From contig CADCVY010000069.1 of NCBI GenBank assembly GCA_902806275.1, positions 7,748 to 53,394 of the forward strand: a stretch of DNA of 45,647 nt, given 5' to 3'. Of the stretch, positions 17,128 through 27,591 are shown in pieces. A model generated the notes under the pieces. That model was given only the letters and a program-made list of their open reading frames with translations, searched no databases and was not told the origin of the DNA. The position numbers and the translations under genes were made by a program. Source of the stretch: an uncultured Sphingomonas sp. GTDB lineage: Bacteria > Pseudomonadota > Alphaproteobacteria > Sphingomonadales > Sphingomonadaceae. Positions within the stretch are counted from its first letter, which is position 1. The number at the start of each line of letters is the position of its first letter.

Positions 17128-18395
17128 CAGTCGCGCCCTTCGGCCAGCGCGGCGTCGCGCTGCTCGGCGATATGCCACGGCACGTCGCTATAGACATCAT
17201 CGAACATGCTGCCGACATTGTCCTTGCCCTGCTGCGGCAGGATGCCGAGCTTTTCGGATTCCTTTTGCGCGGCGCGCACCGTCGCGTCGGCTTCGGCGGT
17301 CAGCGCGCTGTGCCGCTTCTCGTCCCACTCGTCGAGTGCGAGAAGATGCGCCTTCAAGCGCTCGATCGGATCGCCGAGCGGCCACGCCTTGGCCTCATCG
17401 ATCGGGCGATAGCCAGAAGGGTCGTCCGAGGTCGAGTGGCCCTCGGCGCGGTAGGTGAAGAATTCGATCAGCGTCGGGCCGGCGTTGGTGCGCGCCCGCT
17501 CGGCCGACCACTGAACCGCGGCGTAAACTGCCAGCGCGTCATTGCCGTCCACCCGCAGCCCAGCAACGCCGTAGCCGACCGCGCGCTGGGCGAAGGTGGC
17601 GCGCTCGGCGCCGGCGATGCCGGAAAAGCTGGAGATCGCCCACTGGTTGTTCACCACGGCGAGGATCACCGGCACGTTGTAGACCGCGGCGAAGGTCAGC
17701 GCCGAATGGAAGTCGCCCTCGGCGGTGGCGCCGTCGCCGATCCAGCCCATGCAGATGCGGCTGTCGCCCTTGATCGCCGCAGCCATCGCCCAGCCGACCG
17801 CCTGCGGGAATTGCGTGCCAAGATTGCCCGAGATCGAAAAGAAGCCGTGCGCCTTGTCCGAATACATGATCGGCAGCTGACGGCCTTTCAGAGGGTCGCC
17901 CTTGTTCGAATAAATCTGGTTCATCATCGAAGCGAGCGGATAGCCACGCGCGACCAGCAGCCCCTGCTGACGATAGGTCGGGAAGTGCATGTCGTCGCGA
18001 TCCAGCGCTGCGGCCGTTGCCGTGGCGATCGCCTCCTCGCCGGTGCACTTCATGTAGAAGCTGGTCTTCCCCTGCCGCTGCGAGCGGTACATGCGGTCAT
18101 CGAACACGCGCACGGTGACCATGTCCTTGAGGATCTTGCGCAGCGTGTCGGCGTCGAGCTTCGGATCCCACGGGCCGACTGCCCGATGCTGCTCGTCAAG
18201 CACGCGCACCAGGTTGGTCGTGAGGGGATGGGTGTCGACCGCCGGCGCGCTGGTATCCGGACGCGGTGCGCTGCCCGCGGCGGGCACTTTGATGCCCGAG
18301 AAGTCGGGCGTGTCGCCGGGCCGGAACAGCGGCTCCGGCACATGCAGCTGAAGCCGGGGCGCGTTGGCGCGCAGCGCTGGGTCCTTGTCACTCAT
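17127..18395 (-). CDS. bkdA1: Branched-chain 2-oxoacid dehydrogenase E1 alpha subunit
   Basis: A 422-residue ThDP-binding subunit that decarboxylates the 2-oxo acids of valine, leucine and isoleucine and passes the acyl group to E2. The ThDP motif is GDGATAEGDFHSALTFAAVYNVPVIL ending in VVNNQW. The phosphorylation-loop region YRAEGHSTSDDPSGYRP is conserved. The extended N-terminus (about 75 residues before DEQHRAVGPWDP) and the C-terminal segment are typical of bacterial BkdA1 and longer than PdhA, which supports a branched-chain rather than pyruvate role. It is the first gene of the operon; upstream lies only 63 bases to the amidohydrolase fusion, on the same strand, and no promoter could be picked out there. 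Confidence 0.93.
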   Translation of the reverse strand: MSDKDPALRANAPRLQLHVPEPLFRPGDTPDFSGIKVPAAGSAPRPDTSAPAVDTHPLTTNLVRVLDEQHRAVGPWDPKLDADTLRKILKDMVTVRVFDDRMYRSQRQGKTSFYMKCTGEEAIATATAAALDRDDMHFPTYRQQGLLVARGYPLASMMNQIYSNKGDPLKGRQLPIMYSDKAHGFFSISGNLGTQFPQAVGWAMAAAIKGDSRICMGWIGDGATAEGDFHSALTFAAVYNVPVILAVVNNQWAISSFSGIAGAERATFAQRAVGYGVAGLRVDGNDALAVYAAVQWSAERARTNAGPTLIEFFTYRAEGHSTSDDPSGYRPIDEAKAWPLGDPIERLKAHLLALDEWDEKRHSALTAEADATVRAAQKESEKLGILPQQGKDNVGSMFDDVYSDVPWHIAEQRDAALAEGRD

Positions 18396-18458
18396 GCCTG
18401 GGGCCAGCGCTTAGTCGGGAGTCAGCCAAGCGGCAACTAGGCTGACGCCCGCTTGTCC

Positions 18459-21860
<3,402 letters not shown>

Positions 21861-22074
21861 GGAAGTCTCCCTGGGAGAACTTTGGAGAGGGGCGGCGGCT
21901 AAGGCAATGCGCTTGCTTACCGTTGGTCGAAACCATGTGGCCGCTGGTTGAGCGAACACATTTGCCCCAGGCGAACAAAGCTCGCCAATCGACAAACAAA
22001 CGTCACAATCGAACCATTGGGGGCATTCAACGGCCCGGCATTGCGCTTGTTTTTAGGAAATGGAACAAGGAAAC

Positions 22075-22620
22075 ATGCTGAGAGCAATTGCCTTAGTCGC
22101 TGCGGCGGCACTTACTACCGAGCCCGCGATGGCCGCGCCTGACGGCAGAGGTGAGAATGCTGTCACGGTGTTCGATGATCTTTGCGTCAGCATGTTCACC
22201 GGTAATGAGAAATCCGAGATTGATCCCGCCCGTTTCACTGTAACGCAGGTCGGTGAGCCAACTGCGCGCAAGATAAAGCCCGACGTGAAGGGGCCGCTCT
22301 GGGATGTGTCAGGCACAAAGTCAGACGTGCGCATGCTCGTCCATTACGAGCCCACGGGGCTATGCGTCGTGGACGTAGCGGAGGCGGATGAAGCGAACAT
22401 CCAAGTGCATTTCGGCCAGCTGATTCAGCGGACATCCGCGGCACTTGGATCAGCGGCACAACGGGAGCCCGACGCGAGGAACCGTGTTGGCACTAAAAAC
22501 GCTACAACATCGATGTGGCGCATGAAGAGCCCCAAGGGCGACATCATGCTTGCCGTGACCACCTACCCCGACGCCAAGTTCATGATCCAGCATCTGATGA
22601 CGGCGAGCTACGTAAAGTAG
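22075..22620 (+). CDS. Secreted protein of unknown function
   Basis: A 181-residue protein with a clear Sec signal peptide (LRAIALVAAAALTTEPAMA, cleavage after AMA). The mature part begins VTVFDDLCVSMFTGN and has two cysteines (about residues 37 and 103, the second in YEPTGLCVVDVAEAD), which could form a disulfide. It ends with MWRMKSPKGDIMLAVTTYPD, an amphipathic strand pattern. I do not recognise the family with confidence. The start at 22075 is preferred because AAGGA lies just before it, while an ATG five codons earlier has its purine run touching the start codon. It is divergent from the amidohydrolase fusion; the 214-base gap between them shows no clear site. Confidence 0.65.
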   Translation: MLRAIALVAAAALTTEPAMAAPDGRGENAVTVFDDLCVSMFTGNEKSEIDPARFTVTQVGEPTARKIKPDVKGPLWDVSGTKSDVRMLVHYEPTGLCVVDVAEADEANIQVHFGQLIQRTSAALGSAAQREPDARNRVGTKNATTSMWRMKSPKGDIMLAVTTYPDAKFMIQHLMTASYVK

Positions 22621-22720
22621 TCAGATCAGCGGATCGTCCTCCTTCTGCTCGCAGTACGCAGAGCTGACGCTCTCCCGTCAACGATTGTCAGGTGCCCCAG
22701 GTTCAAGTAGCCGCCCCCGC

Positions 22721-23029
22721 ATGGCCGACACACCTGAAGCAAACGCTGACACGCCGCCCGACCGGCTTTCGCTCGATCCGCGCAGCCCGCATTTCGACGA
22801 GGCACTGCTGCAGCGCGGGGTGGGCATCAAGTTCAATGGTCAGGAGAAGACCAACGTCCTTGAGTACAGCATCTCGGAAGGCTGGATCCGGGTCGCGGCG
22901 GGGAAGAGCCGGGACCGGTTCGGGCAGCCGATGACGATCCGGCTCAACGGCAAGGTCGAGCCTTATTTCGAGGACGCTGGTGAGAGCGGCACGGCGGGTG
23001 ACGCGCAACCCAACACCCGCTCATCCTGA
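22721..23029 (+). CDS. DUF3297 family protein
   Basis: A 102-residue cytoplasmic protein of the DUF3297 family, which is common in alpha- and gammaproteobacteria and has no known function. The conserved core is DTPPDRLSLDPRSPHFDEALL, GVGIKFNGQEKTNVLEY, SEGWIRVAAGKSRDRFGQPM and LNGKVEPYFE. The family normally ends shortly after VEPFFE. Here about 18 further residues follow, and the last few codons and the TGA stop lie in the left arm of a palindromic repeat (23017-23033), so the tail looks like a recent addition. The ATG at 22721 is used instead of an earlier in-frame start because the family begins close to this point. Confidence 0.85.
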   Translation: MADTPEANADTPPDRLSLDPRSPHFDEALLQRGVGIKFNGQEKTNVLEYSISEGWIRVAAGKSRDRFGQPMTIRLNGKVEPYFEDAGESGTAGDAQPNTRSS

Positions 23030-23107
23030 GTAGGGGCTTAGCGCAGTGAAGACCCCTATCGAAGGATCCTTCGATATGGGTCTCGGGCGGCTACTCAGGA
23101 TGAGCGG
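23017..23107. repeat. Palindromic repeat with 17-bp outer arms (family B)
   Basis: The outer arms CCGCTCATCCTGAGTAG (23017-23033) and its exact reverse complement (23091-23107) enclose a second palindrome, ATCGAAGGATCCTTCGAT (23058-23075), which is flanked by GACCC/GGGTC. The whole can fold into a long branched hairpin between two convergent genes and may also stop transcription. The TGA stop of the DUF3297 gene is inside the left arm. Confidence 0.85.
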
Positions 23108-23124
23108 AGACGGGGGTCAGGCGC

Positions 23125-23352
23125 TCAGCGCGACGGCGAAGCCGGGGTCGCGTCGGAGGGATAAGACGGGCCGCGGCGGCGGCGTTCCTGGTACTTGTTG
23201 AACGCCCAGCCGGCCAGCGCGACGGCGGCCAGCGCCGGGACGCTGCGGCGGGCCAGCGCGGCTGCGCCTAGCCCAAGGATGGCGCCCTTTGCGCCAGTGT
23301 TGCGGCCGGCGATGCGGTTGCCGAGCCATGCGCCTGCGAGTTTGCCGATCAT
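23125..23352 (-). CDS. Small glycine/alanine-rich hydrophobic protein, unknown
   Basis: A 75-residue protein. GGAG eight bases before the ATG at 23352 marks this start; the frame runs further up but without such a site. The sequence MIGKLAGAWLGNRIAGRN is followed by a hydrophobic Gly/Ala stretch (GAILGLGAAALA) and a second one (VPALAAVALAGWAFNKY), then a very basic RRRRGPSYPS tail. It is probably a small inner-membrane hairpin protein. It is divergent from the psp operon and shares its upstream region, so the two may be co-regulated under envelope stress (inference). I do not know a family for it. Confidence 0.65.
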   Translation of the reverse strand: MIGKLAGAWLGNRIAGRNTGAKGAILGLGAAALARRSVPALAAVALAGWAFNKYQERRRRGPSYPSDATPASPSR

Positions 23353-23429
23353 GAGGTGAACTCCTGTTTGAAATGGTTGCCGTAACGACGCCTTGGCCGG
23401 GTTGAAGGTTCCCGGCCCGAGCTTGGCGG

Positions 23430-23463
23430 AATCTCCCAACACTTGGTTGGTGCAATCTCCCAA
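23430..23463. promoter_or_regulatory. Possible activator site upstream of psp promoter
   Basis: The direct repeat AATCTCCCAA occurs at 23430-23439 and 23454-23463. Between them is the inverted repeat CCAAC/GTTGG (23436-23450). The block lies about 40-75 bases upstream of the candidate sigma-54 promoter, where an enhancer-binding protein of the PspF type would bind. No pspF gene is in the window, so this is tentative. Confidence 0.35.
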
Positions 23464-23502
23464 TCTGCCTCCTCATGAGCCGTTTTCCGCAGATTTGCGC
23501 CA

Positions 23503-23520
23503 TTGGCACGCTCCTTGATT
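23503..23520 (+). promoter_or_regulatory. Candidate sigma-54 promoter of the psp operon
   Basis: TTGGCACGCTCCTTGATT matches the -24/-12 consensus TGGCACG-N4-TTGC except that the -12 dinucleotide is GA instead of GC; the GG-to-GA spacing of ten bases is right. Transcription would start near 23529, leaving a 44-base leader that contains AAAAGGGAG before the small gene at 23574. Psp operons are classically sigma-54 dependent. Confidence 0.6.
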
Positions 23521-23573
23521 AGGAGGTGACATGACCCGCGCAAACGCAACGACGGGCAAAAGGGAGAATATAG

Positions 23574-23711
23574 ATGTCCACGCAGTCACCCCTCAGCCGA
23601 ACTCTGGTTGCCATCGCCGGCGCGCTGTTCCTGAGCACGGTCGCGGTCGGCGCCGCGGTCGGCCCGGCCCAGGCCGTCGCCGCCCCCGCCCAGGTCACGC
23701 TCAATGCATGA
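23574..23711 (+). CDS. Small 45-residue membrane/secreted protein leading the psp operon
   Basis: A 45-residue ORF starting at ATG 23574, with AAGGGAG about eight bases upstream. It begins MSTQSPLSRTLVAIAGALF, continues through one hydrophobic segment (LSTVAVGAAVG) and ends APAQVTLNA. This reads either as a single membrane span or as a signal peptide cut after AxA (AQA or AVA) releasing a tiny peptide. Its TGA (23709-23711) overlaps the pspA frame's ATG at 23704 by eight bases, so it is the first gene of the operon and probably coupled to pspA. Family unknown to me. It is real on the grounds of ribosome site, composition and placement. Confidence 0.6.
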   Translation: MSTQSPLSRTLVAIAGALFLSTVAVGAAVGPAQAVAAPAQVTLNA

Positions 23712-24483
23712 CCTCGGCATCCTCGAAGCCAGGGTCCCGGTGCGCAGCCCGCAACTGGTGAAGGAGCCGGAAACGGCTGCCACCCGCTTCGGCCCGGTTG
23801 CCGGCTGGCTCAGCGGTCCGGTGTTCAGCCGGGCGCGCGACATCTTCGCCGCCAACATGACCGACCTGCTCGACCGGGCCGAAGACCCGTCGCGGATGAT
23901 CCGCATGATCATCCTCGAGATGGAAGAGACTTTGGTCGAGGTCCGCGCCAGCGCCGCCCGTTCGATCGCCGACATCAAGGAGATGCGGCGGACGCTGACC
24001 CGGCTCGACGCGCTCGGGACCGACTGGACCGCCCGCGCCAAGCTGGCGCTCGACAAGGACCGCGAGGACCTTGCCCGCGCCGCACTTGGCGAGCGGCAGA
24101 AAGCGGCCGAGATGGCCGACAGCCTCCGCGCCGAGCTCAACCAGTTCGAGGCGGTGCTGCGCGGCTACGAGGCCGATATCGCCAAGCTGCAGGGCAAGCT
24201 GCGCGAAGCCCGCGCCCGGCAGAACGCGATCGCGGCCCGCTTCGAAAACGCGCTGACCCGCGCCCGGACCAGCGAAGTGATGCACGGCAGCCGCACGCTC
24301 GATGCCTTCGCCAAGTTCGAGGTGCTGGAGCGCCGCGCCGACTTCGCCGAGGGCCGCGCCGATGCGCTGGCTTTGACGGGGCCAAAGAGCCTTGAAGAGG
24401 AGATTGCGGAGCTCAAGGCCGCCGAAGCGGTCGACGTCGAACTCCAAGCAATGAAAGCCGCGTTGAAGGCGCGGGTCCAGTGA
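23704..24483 (+). CDS. pspA: Phage shock protein A, with unusual N-terminal extension
   Basis: A 259-residue PspA/Vipp1-family protein, a mostly helical coiled-coil that binds stressed inner membrane and stabilises it. The core begins VFSRARDIFAANMTDLLDRAEDPSRMIRMIILEMEETLVEVR, equal to the usual start of PspA, and runs through long heptad helices to EEEIAELKAAEAVDVELQ. Normal PspA starts at about MGIFSR; here about 39 residues (HDLGILEARVPVRSPQLVKE...) precede it. Either translation begins at 23704, giving an extension that replaces the amphipathic first helix context, or it begins at GTG 23821, which has no visible ribosome site. Coupling to the preceding small gene favours the first. Confidence 0.85.
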   Translation: MHDLGILEARVPVRSPQLVKEPETAATRFGPVAGWLSGPVFSRARDIFAANMTDLLDRAEDPSRMIRMIILEMEETLVEVRASAARSIADIKEMRRTLTRLDALGTDWTARAKLALDKDREDLARAALGERQKAAEMADSLRAELNQFEAVLRGYEADIAKLQGKLREARARQNAIAARFENALTRARTSEVMHGSRTLDAFAKFEVLERRADFAEGRADALALTGPKSLEEEIAELKAAEAVDVELQAMKAALKARVQ

Positions 24484-24500
24484 AGGGGAACCAGGGCATC

Positions 24501-24899
24501 ATGACACGCAAGATCTATCCATATTCGCTCGATCGCAAGGACGCGAAGATCGCTGGCGTCGCTTCGACCATCGGCGGGATGACGGGCATCGACCCGACAT
24601 TCGTCCGCATCGGCTTCGTCGCCGCGGCCATTTTCATCAGCTTCGAGGTGACGCTGCTCGCCTACGCGGTGATCGGCATCTACCTCGCCATTCAGAAGAA
24701 GAAAGCGATGACCACCGACCGCCGCAAGAGCGACTTCGACCGCATGGAAGAGGTGTCCCGCCGCAAGCCGACGGTGCACGCGATGCGCACCGAACTCGAC
24801 GAGAACGACCGCCGGCTGATGGCGATCGATCATCACCTGCATACCCAGAACGATGAGCTGGCGCGCGAGATCGAGGCGCTCCGGCAGGAGGAAAAGTGA
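24501..24899 (+). CDS. pspC: PspC-domain envelope stress protein
   Basis: A 132-residue inner-membrane protein. The PspC domain covers about residues 1-60: YSLDRKDAKIAGVASTIGGMTGIDPTFVRIGF, then a hydrophobic span FVAAAIFISFEVTLLAYAVIGIYLAIQ. The C-terminal half is charged and helical (MEEVSRRKPTVHAM, LDENDRRLMAIDHHL, NDELAREIEALRQEE), likely a cytoplasmic coiled coil. In enterobacteria PspC senses membrane stress with PspB and recruits PspA. The ATG at 24501 has a weak AGGG upstream; a GTG at 24480 overlapping the pspA stop (GTGA) is an alternative that would add seven residues. Confidence 0.85.
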   Translation: MTRKIYPYSLDRKDAKIAGVASTIGGMTGIDPTFVRIGFVAAAIFISFEVTLLAYAVIGIYLAIQKKKAMTTDRRKSDFDRMEEVSRRKPTVHAMRTELDENDRRLMAIDHHLHTQNDELAREIEALRQEEK

Positions 24900-25129
24900 T
24901 GGACCCGACGGTGATTGCAATGGTGTCCACCAGCGTGGTGACCGGATTGGTCGCGGCGAGTTGGGCGGGGCTCAAGGCGTGGAACGGCTGGCTGGAGTTC
25001 AAGCGGCTCGAGCTGACGCACGAACATGGCGACCGCGGCCTCCCCCCGGCGAATGGCCGGATCGAGATCGCCGACCTGCGCGAGCGCGTCCGCAAGCTGG
25101 AAGCGATCGCCGCGGGCATCGATATCTGA
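24899..25129 (+). CDS. PspB-like small membrane protein
   Basis: A 76-residue protein. Its ATG overlaps the pspC stop by one base (TGATG) and has GGAGG seven bases upstream. An N-terminal membrane span (VIAMVSTSVVTGLVAASWAGL) is followed by WNGWLEFKRLEL, a polar linker and a short coiled coil ending IADLRERVRKLEAIAAGIDI. That layout, and the ERVRKLEAI ending, resemble E. coli PspB (span, then ERIQALESILD), although overall similarity is low and the order here is A-C-B. It probably partners PspC in sensing (inference). The gene stops directly before a long intergenic repeat. Confidence 0.7.
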   Translation: MDPTVIAMVSTSVVTGLVAASWAGLKAWNGWLEFKRLELTHEHGDRGLPPANGRIEIADLRERVRKLEAIAAGIDI

Positions 25130-25132
25130 CCT

Positions 25133-25256
25133 TTCCTCCCCGCACTTTCGCGGGGAGGTGCCAGCGCCAAGCGCTGACGGAGGGGTTCTTGTCTTGCCGG
25201 AGAACCCCTCCACCGCCTGCGGCGGTCCCCTCCCCGGCAAAGGCCGGAGAGGATAA
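25133..25256. repeat. Long hairpin-rich intergenic repeat, copy 1 (family D)
   Basis: About 125 bases containing CCTCCCCGC/GCGGGGAGG (25135-25158) and GGAGGGGTTCTT/AGAACCCCTCC, followed by CCCCTCCCCGGCAAAGGC. A second copy in the same orientation lies at 31346-31474. It fills most of the 239-base gap between the psp operon and the receptor gene; no ORF is evident in it. Such elements could end the psp transcript. Confidence 0.8.
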
Positions 25257-25337
25257 GCGAGAGGCGGTTCGGGTCCCCTCCCCGAGCCGCCTCTTTCCTT
25301 GCACCGTCTGCCGAGCCGAGGCGATCGGTCGTTGCGT

Positions 25338-25352
25338 TGTTATAATATCACC
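25338..25352. promoter_or_regulatory. Candidate Zur box overlapping a -10 element
   Basis: TGTTATAATATCACC differs at two of 15 positions from the symmetric Zur site TGTTATAATATAACA. It contains TATAAT (25341-25346), a perfect -10 hexamer, and lies 17 bases before the receptor's ATG. Binding of zinc-loaded Zur here would block transcription. The zinc-receptor character of the gene supports the assignment. Confidence 0.65.
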
Positions 25353-25368
25353 TGTTAGCGGCACGGCC

Positions 25369-27549
25369 ATGAGTCACAACTTCCCCTTAGTGGCGAGAGC
25401 GCTGATGTCCTCTTGCTCACTCGCCGCTGGCCCTGCCCTGGGGCAGCAGTCTGCCCCTGTGCCGCAGGCAGGAGCGCAAGCCGAGCCGTCGCAGCACGTC
25501 GATCCTCATGAGCATCATCACGGCGGCGAAGCGATCGTGGTTACCGGCCACCTCATCCGTGAGCTCGACCTGCTGGCCGGCAAGTCGGTGCTGACCGGCA
25601 CCGAACTGCAGCGCGACCTCCGCCCGCAGCTCGGCGACACGCTTGCCAAGCTACCGGGCGTTTCGGCCACTTCCTTTTCGCCGGGGGCGTCGCGGCCGGT
25701 GCTGCGCGGCTTTCAGGGCGAGCGCATCCGCGTGTTGACCGACGGCATCGGCTCGATCGACGTGTCCAACACCTCCGCCGATCACGCGGTCACCATCGAC
25801 CCGCTGACCGCCGAGCGGATGGAGGTGCTTCGGGGGCCCGCCGTCCTGCTGTTCGGCGGTCAGGCGATCGGTGGCGCGGTCAACGTCATCGATCGGAGAA
25901 TCCCGCGCATCGTTCCGGAGAACGGCTATCATGTCGACCTCATTGGCGGGCTGGGAAGCGCGGCGGACGAGCGCTCGGTCGGCGGCGGAGTTGACTTCGC
26001 GCTTGGCGGCGGGCTCGTCGCGCACGTCGATGGCAGCTATCGCGAGACGGACGATCTGCGCGTCGGCGCCTATGTGCTCTCGCCCGAGTTTCGCGCCGCG
26101 CAGCTGGAGATTGCCGAAGAGGAGCTCGAAAAGGGTCACGACGAGGAAGCCGACGAAGCGCTTGAGCTGGCGAACCTCCGCGGCAAGATCCCCAACAGCG
26201 CCACCGAGCAGAAAACCGTCGGCGCCGGGCTGGCGCTGATCCGCGACAACTTCAATATCGGCTCCTCAGTTAGTCTGTTCGACAGCCGCTACGGCGTGCC
26301 GATGCGGCCCGGTGCCCACCATCACCATGAAGGCGAGGAGCCGGAGGAAGGCGAGGAGGAAGAGGCGGAGCATGGCGAGGCGCCGGTCTCCATCGATCTT
26401 CGCCAGGTGCGGGCCGACCTGCGCGGCGAGTACAGGTTCGGTGGCGGCTTTTTCGAGTCCGCTCGACTCCGGATCGGGGCCGCGGACTACGAGCATACCG
26501 AATTCGAAGGCGAGGAAGTCGGCACCCTGTTCAAGTCCAAGGGCGCGGAGGGCCGGCTCGAGCTGGTCCAGCGTGACCACGACGGCTGGCGTGGAGCGAC
26601 CGGCGCCCAGTATTTCTATCGCGACTTCGAGGCGGTTGGCGCCGAGGCCTTCCTGCCGCCCAACACGACCAGTCAATTGGGGCTGTTCACCTTGCAGGAG
26701 TTCGCGCTCGGTGACCTCGGCATCGAGGGCTCGGCGCGGATTGAGCGGACGGTGGCCGAGTCCGAGCCGCTTGAAGTCGAGCGCCGGTTCACCGCCTTCT
26801 CGCTTGCCGCTGGCGCCTCCTACGCGCTGGCTCCGCATGCGGAGATCGGCCTCAACCTGTCGCGGACCGAACGCGCGCCGTCGGCCGAGGAGCTGTTCTC
26901 CAACGGGCCGCACATTGCCACCCAGGCCTTTGAGATCGGCGATCCTAACCTGGGCAAGGAGAAGAGCCTCGGCGGCGAGGCCTATTTTCGCGTCGACCGC
27001 CGCAACCTCGAATTCGGGCTGACCGCGTTCCTCAACCGCTTCGACGACTTCATCTACGAGTCGGCAACCGACGAGGAAGAGGACGAGCTGCCGGTGTTCC
27101 GCTATCTGCAGCGGGACGCGACCTATTACGGGTTTGAAGCGGAAGTCTCCGCGGAGCTGTTCCGCACCGGCCCCTGGCGGTTTGTCGCCGATGGGGTCGC
27201 CGATTATGTGCGCGCCACCGTCAAGGGCGTCGGCCCGGTGCCGCGGATCCCGCCGCTCCGGCTGCTCGGCGGCCTGGAAGCTCAATCAAACAATTTGGAC
27301 GGCCGCATCGAGGTAGAATGGGTCGCAGACCAGCACCGCGTCGCCGAGTTCGAGACCCCGACCGACGGGCACACGATGCTGAACGCGTCGCTGGCCTGGC
27401 GCCCGTGGGGCAAGCGCCGTGAGACTGCGATCGTGCTGTCGGCCAACAACCTCCTCGACGTCGATGCCCGCCGGCATGCCAGCTTCACCAAGGACTTCGT
27501 GCCGCTGGCCGGCCGCGACATCCGGCTCAGCGCGCGGTTCAGCTTCTAG
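25369..27549 (+). CDS. His-rich TonB-dependent outer-membrane receptor, ZnuD-like
   Basis: A 726-residue outer-membrane receptor. After a signal peptide (cleavage near ALG-QQ) comes the His-rich stretch HVDPHEHHHGG, then EAIVVTGHLIREL (TonB-box region), the plug domain (LPGVSATSF, PVLRGFQGERIRVLTDGIGSID, ERMEVLRGPAVLLFGGQAIGGAVNVID) and a long barrel ending in ARFSF with the terminal Phe. An extracellular loop near residue 315 carries AHHHHEGEEPEEGEEEEAEHGE, a metal-trapping His/Glu cluster like that of the zinc receptor ZnuD. The frame runs open far upstream, but ATG 25369 is the only start that gives a signal peptide and sits behind the promoter. No TonB genes are nearby. Confidence 0.9.
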   Translation: MSHNFPLVARALMSSCSLAAGPALGQQSAPVPQAGAQAEPSQHVDPHEHHHGGEAIVVTGHLIRELDLLAGKSVLTGTELQRDLRPQLGDTLAKLPGVSATSFSPGASRPVLRGFQGERIRVLTDGIGSIDVSNTSADHAVTIDPLTAERMEVLRGPAVLLFGGQAIGGAVNVIDRRIPRIVPENGYHVDLIGGLGSAADERSVGGGVDFALGGGLVAHVDGSYRETDDLRVGAYVLSPEFRAAQLEIAEEELEKGHDEEADEALELANLRGKIPNSATEQKTVGAGLALIRDNFNIGSSVSLFDSRYGVPMRPGAHHHHEGEEPEEGEEEEAEHGEAPVSIDLRQVRADLRGEYRFGGGFFESARLRIGAADYEHTEFEGEEVGTLFKSKGAEGRLELVQRDHDGWRGATGAQYFYRDFEAVGAEAFLPPNTTSQLGLFTLQEFALGDLGIEGSARIERTVAESEPLEVERRFTAFSLAAGASYALAPHAEIGLNLSRTERAPSAEELFSNGPHIATQAFEIGDPNLGKEKSLGGEAYFRVDRRNLEFGLTAFLNRFDDFIYESATDEEEDELPVFRYLQRDATYYGFEAEVSAELFRTGPWRFVADGVADYVRATVKGVGPVPRIPPLRLLGGLEAQSNNLDGRIEVEWVADQHRVAEFETPTDGHTMLNASLAWRPWGKRRETAIVLSANNLLDVDARRHASFTKDFVPLAGRDIRLSARFSF

Positions 27550-27591
27550 CCCACGGTTTGTCTTGGCGAACGGGGCTGGTTAGTCGGGGCC

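Noticed and set aside
16921-17178. Longer N-termini for several genes (bkdA2, metH N-terminal half, acs, dsbD, ctrA)
   Set aside because: The extra codons are upstream genes or promoter read in another frame; overlap starts or ribosome sites give the shorter proteins with normal family N-termini.
23017-23107. Attachment site or insertion-sequence end
   Set aside because: No transposase or integrase gene, no target duplication, and similar palindromes occur at other intergenic sites; it fits a REP-type repeat.
23531-23761. A 76-residue ORF with a perfect AGGAGG seven bases upstream
   Set aside because: Its sequence is a shadow of the 45-residue gene and pspA (Arg/Gly-rich), and the AGGAGG lies before the predicted transcription start of the sigma-54 promoter.
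25130-25260. CRISPR-like array
   Set aside because: The repeats are hairpin arms, not regularly spaced identical units, and there are no cas genes.
24853-25368. A 172-codon upstream extension of the TonB receptor frame
   Set aside because: It overlaps pspC and the PspB-like gene and runs through an intergenic repeat and the promoter; the signal peptide begins at 25369.
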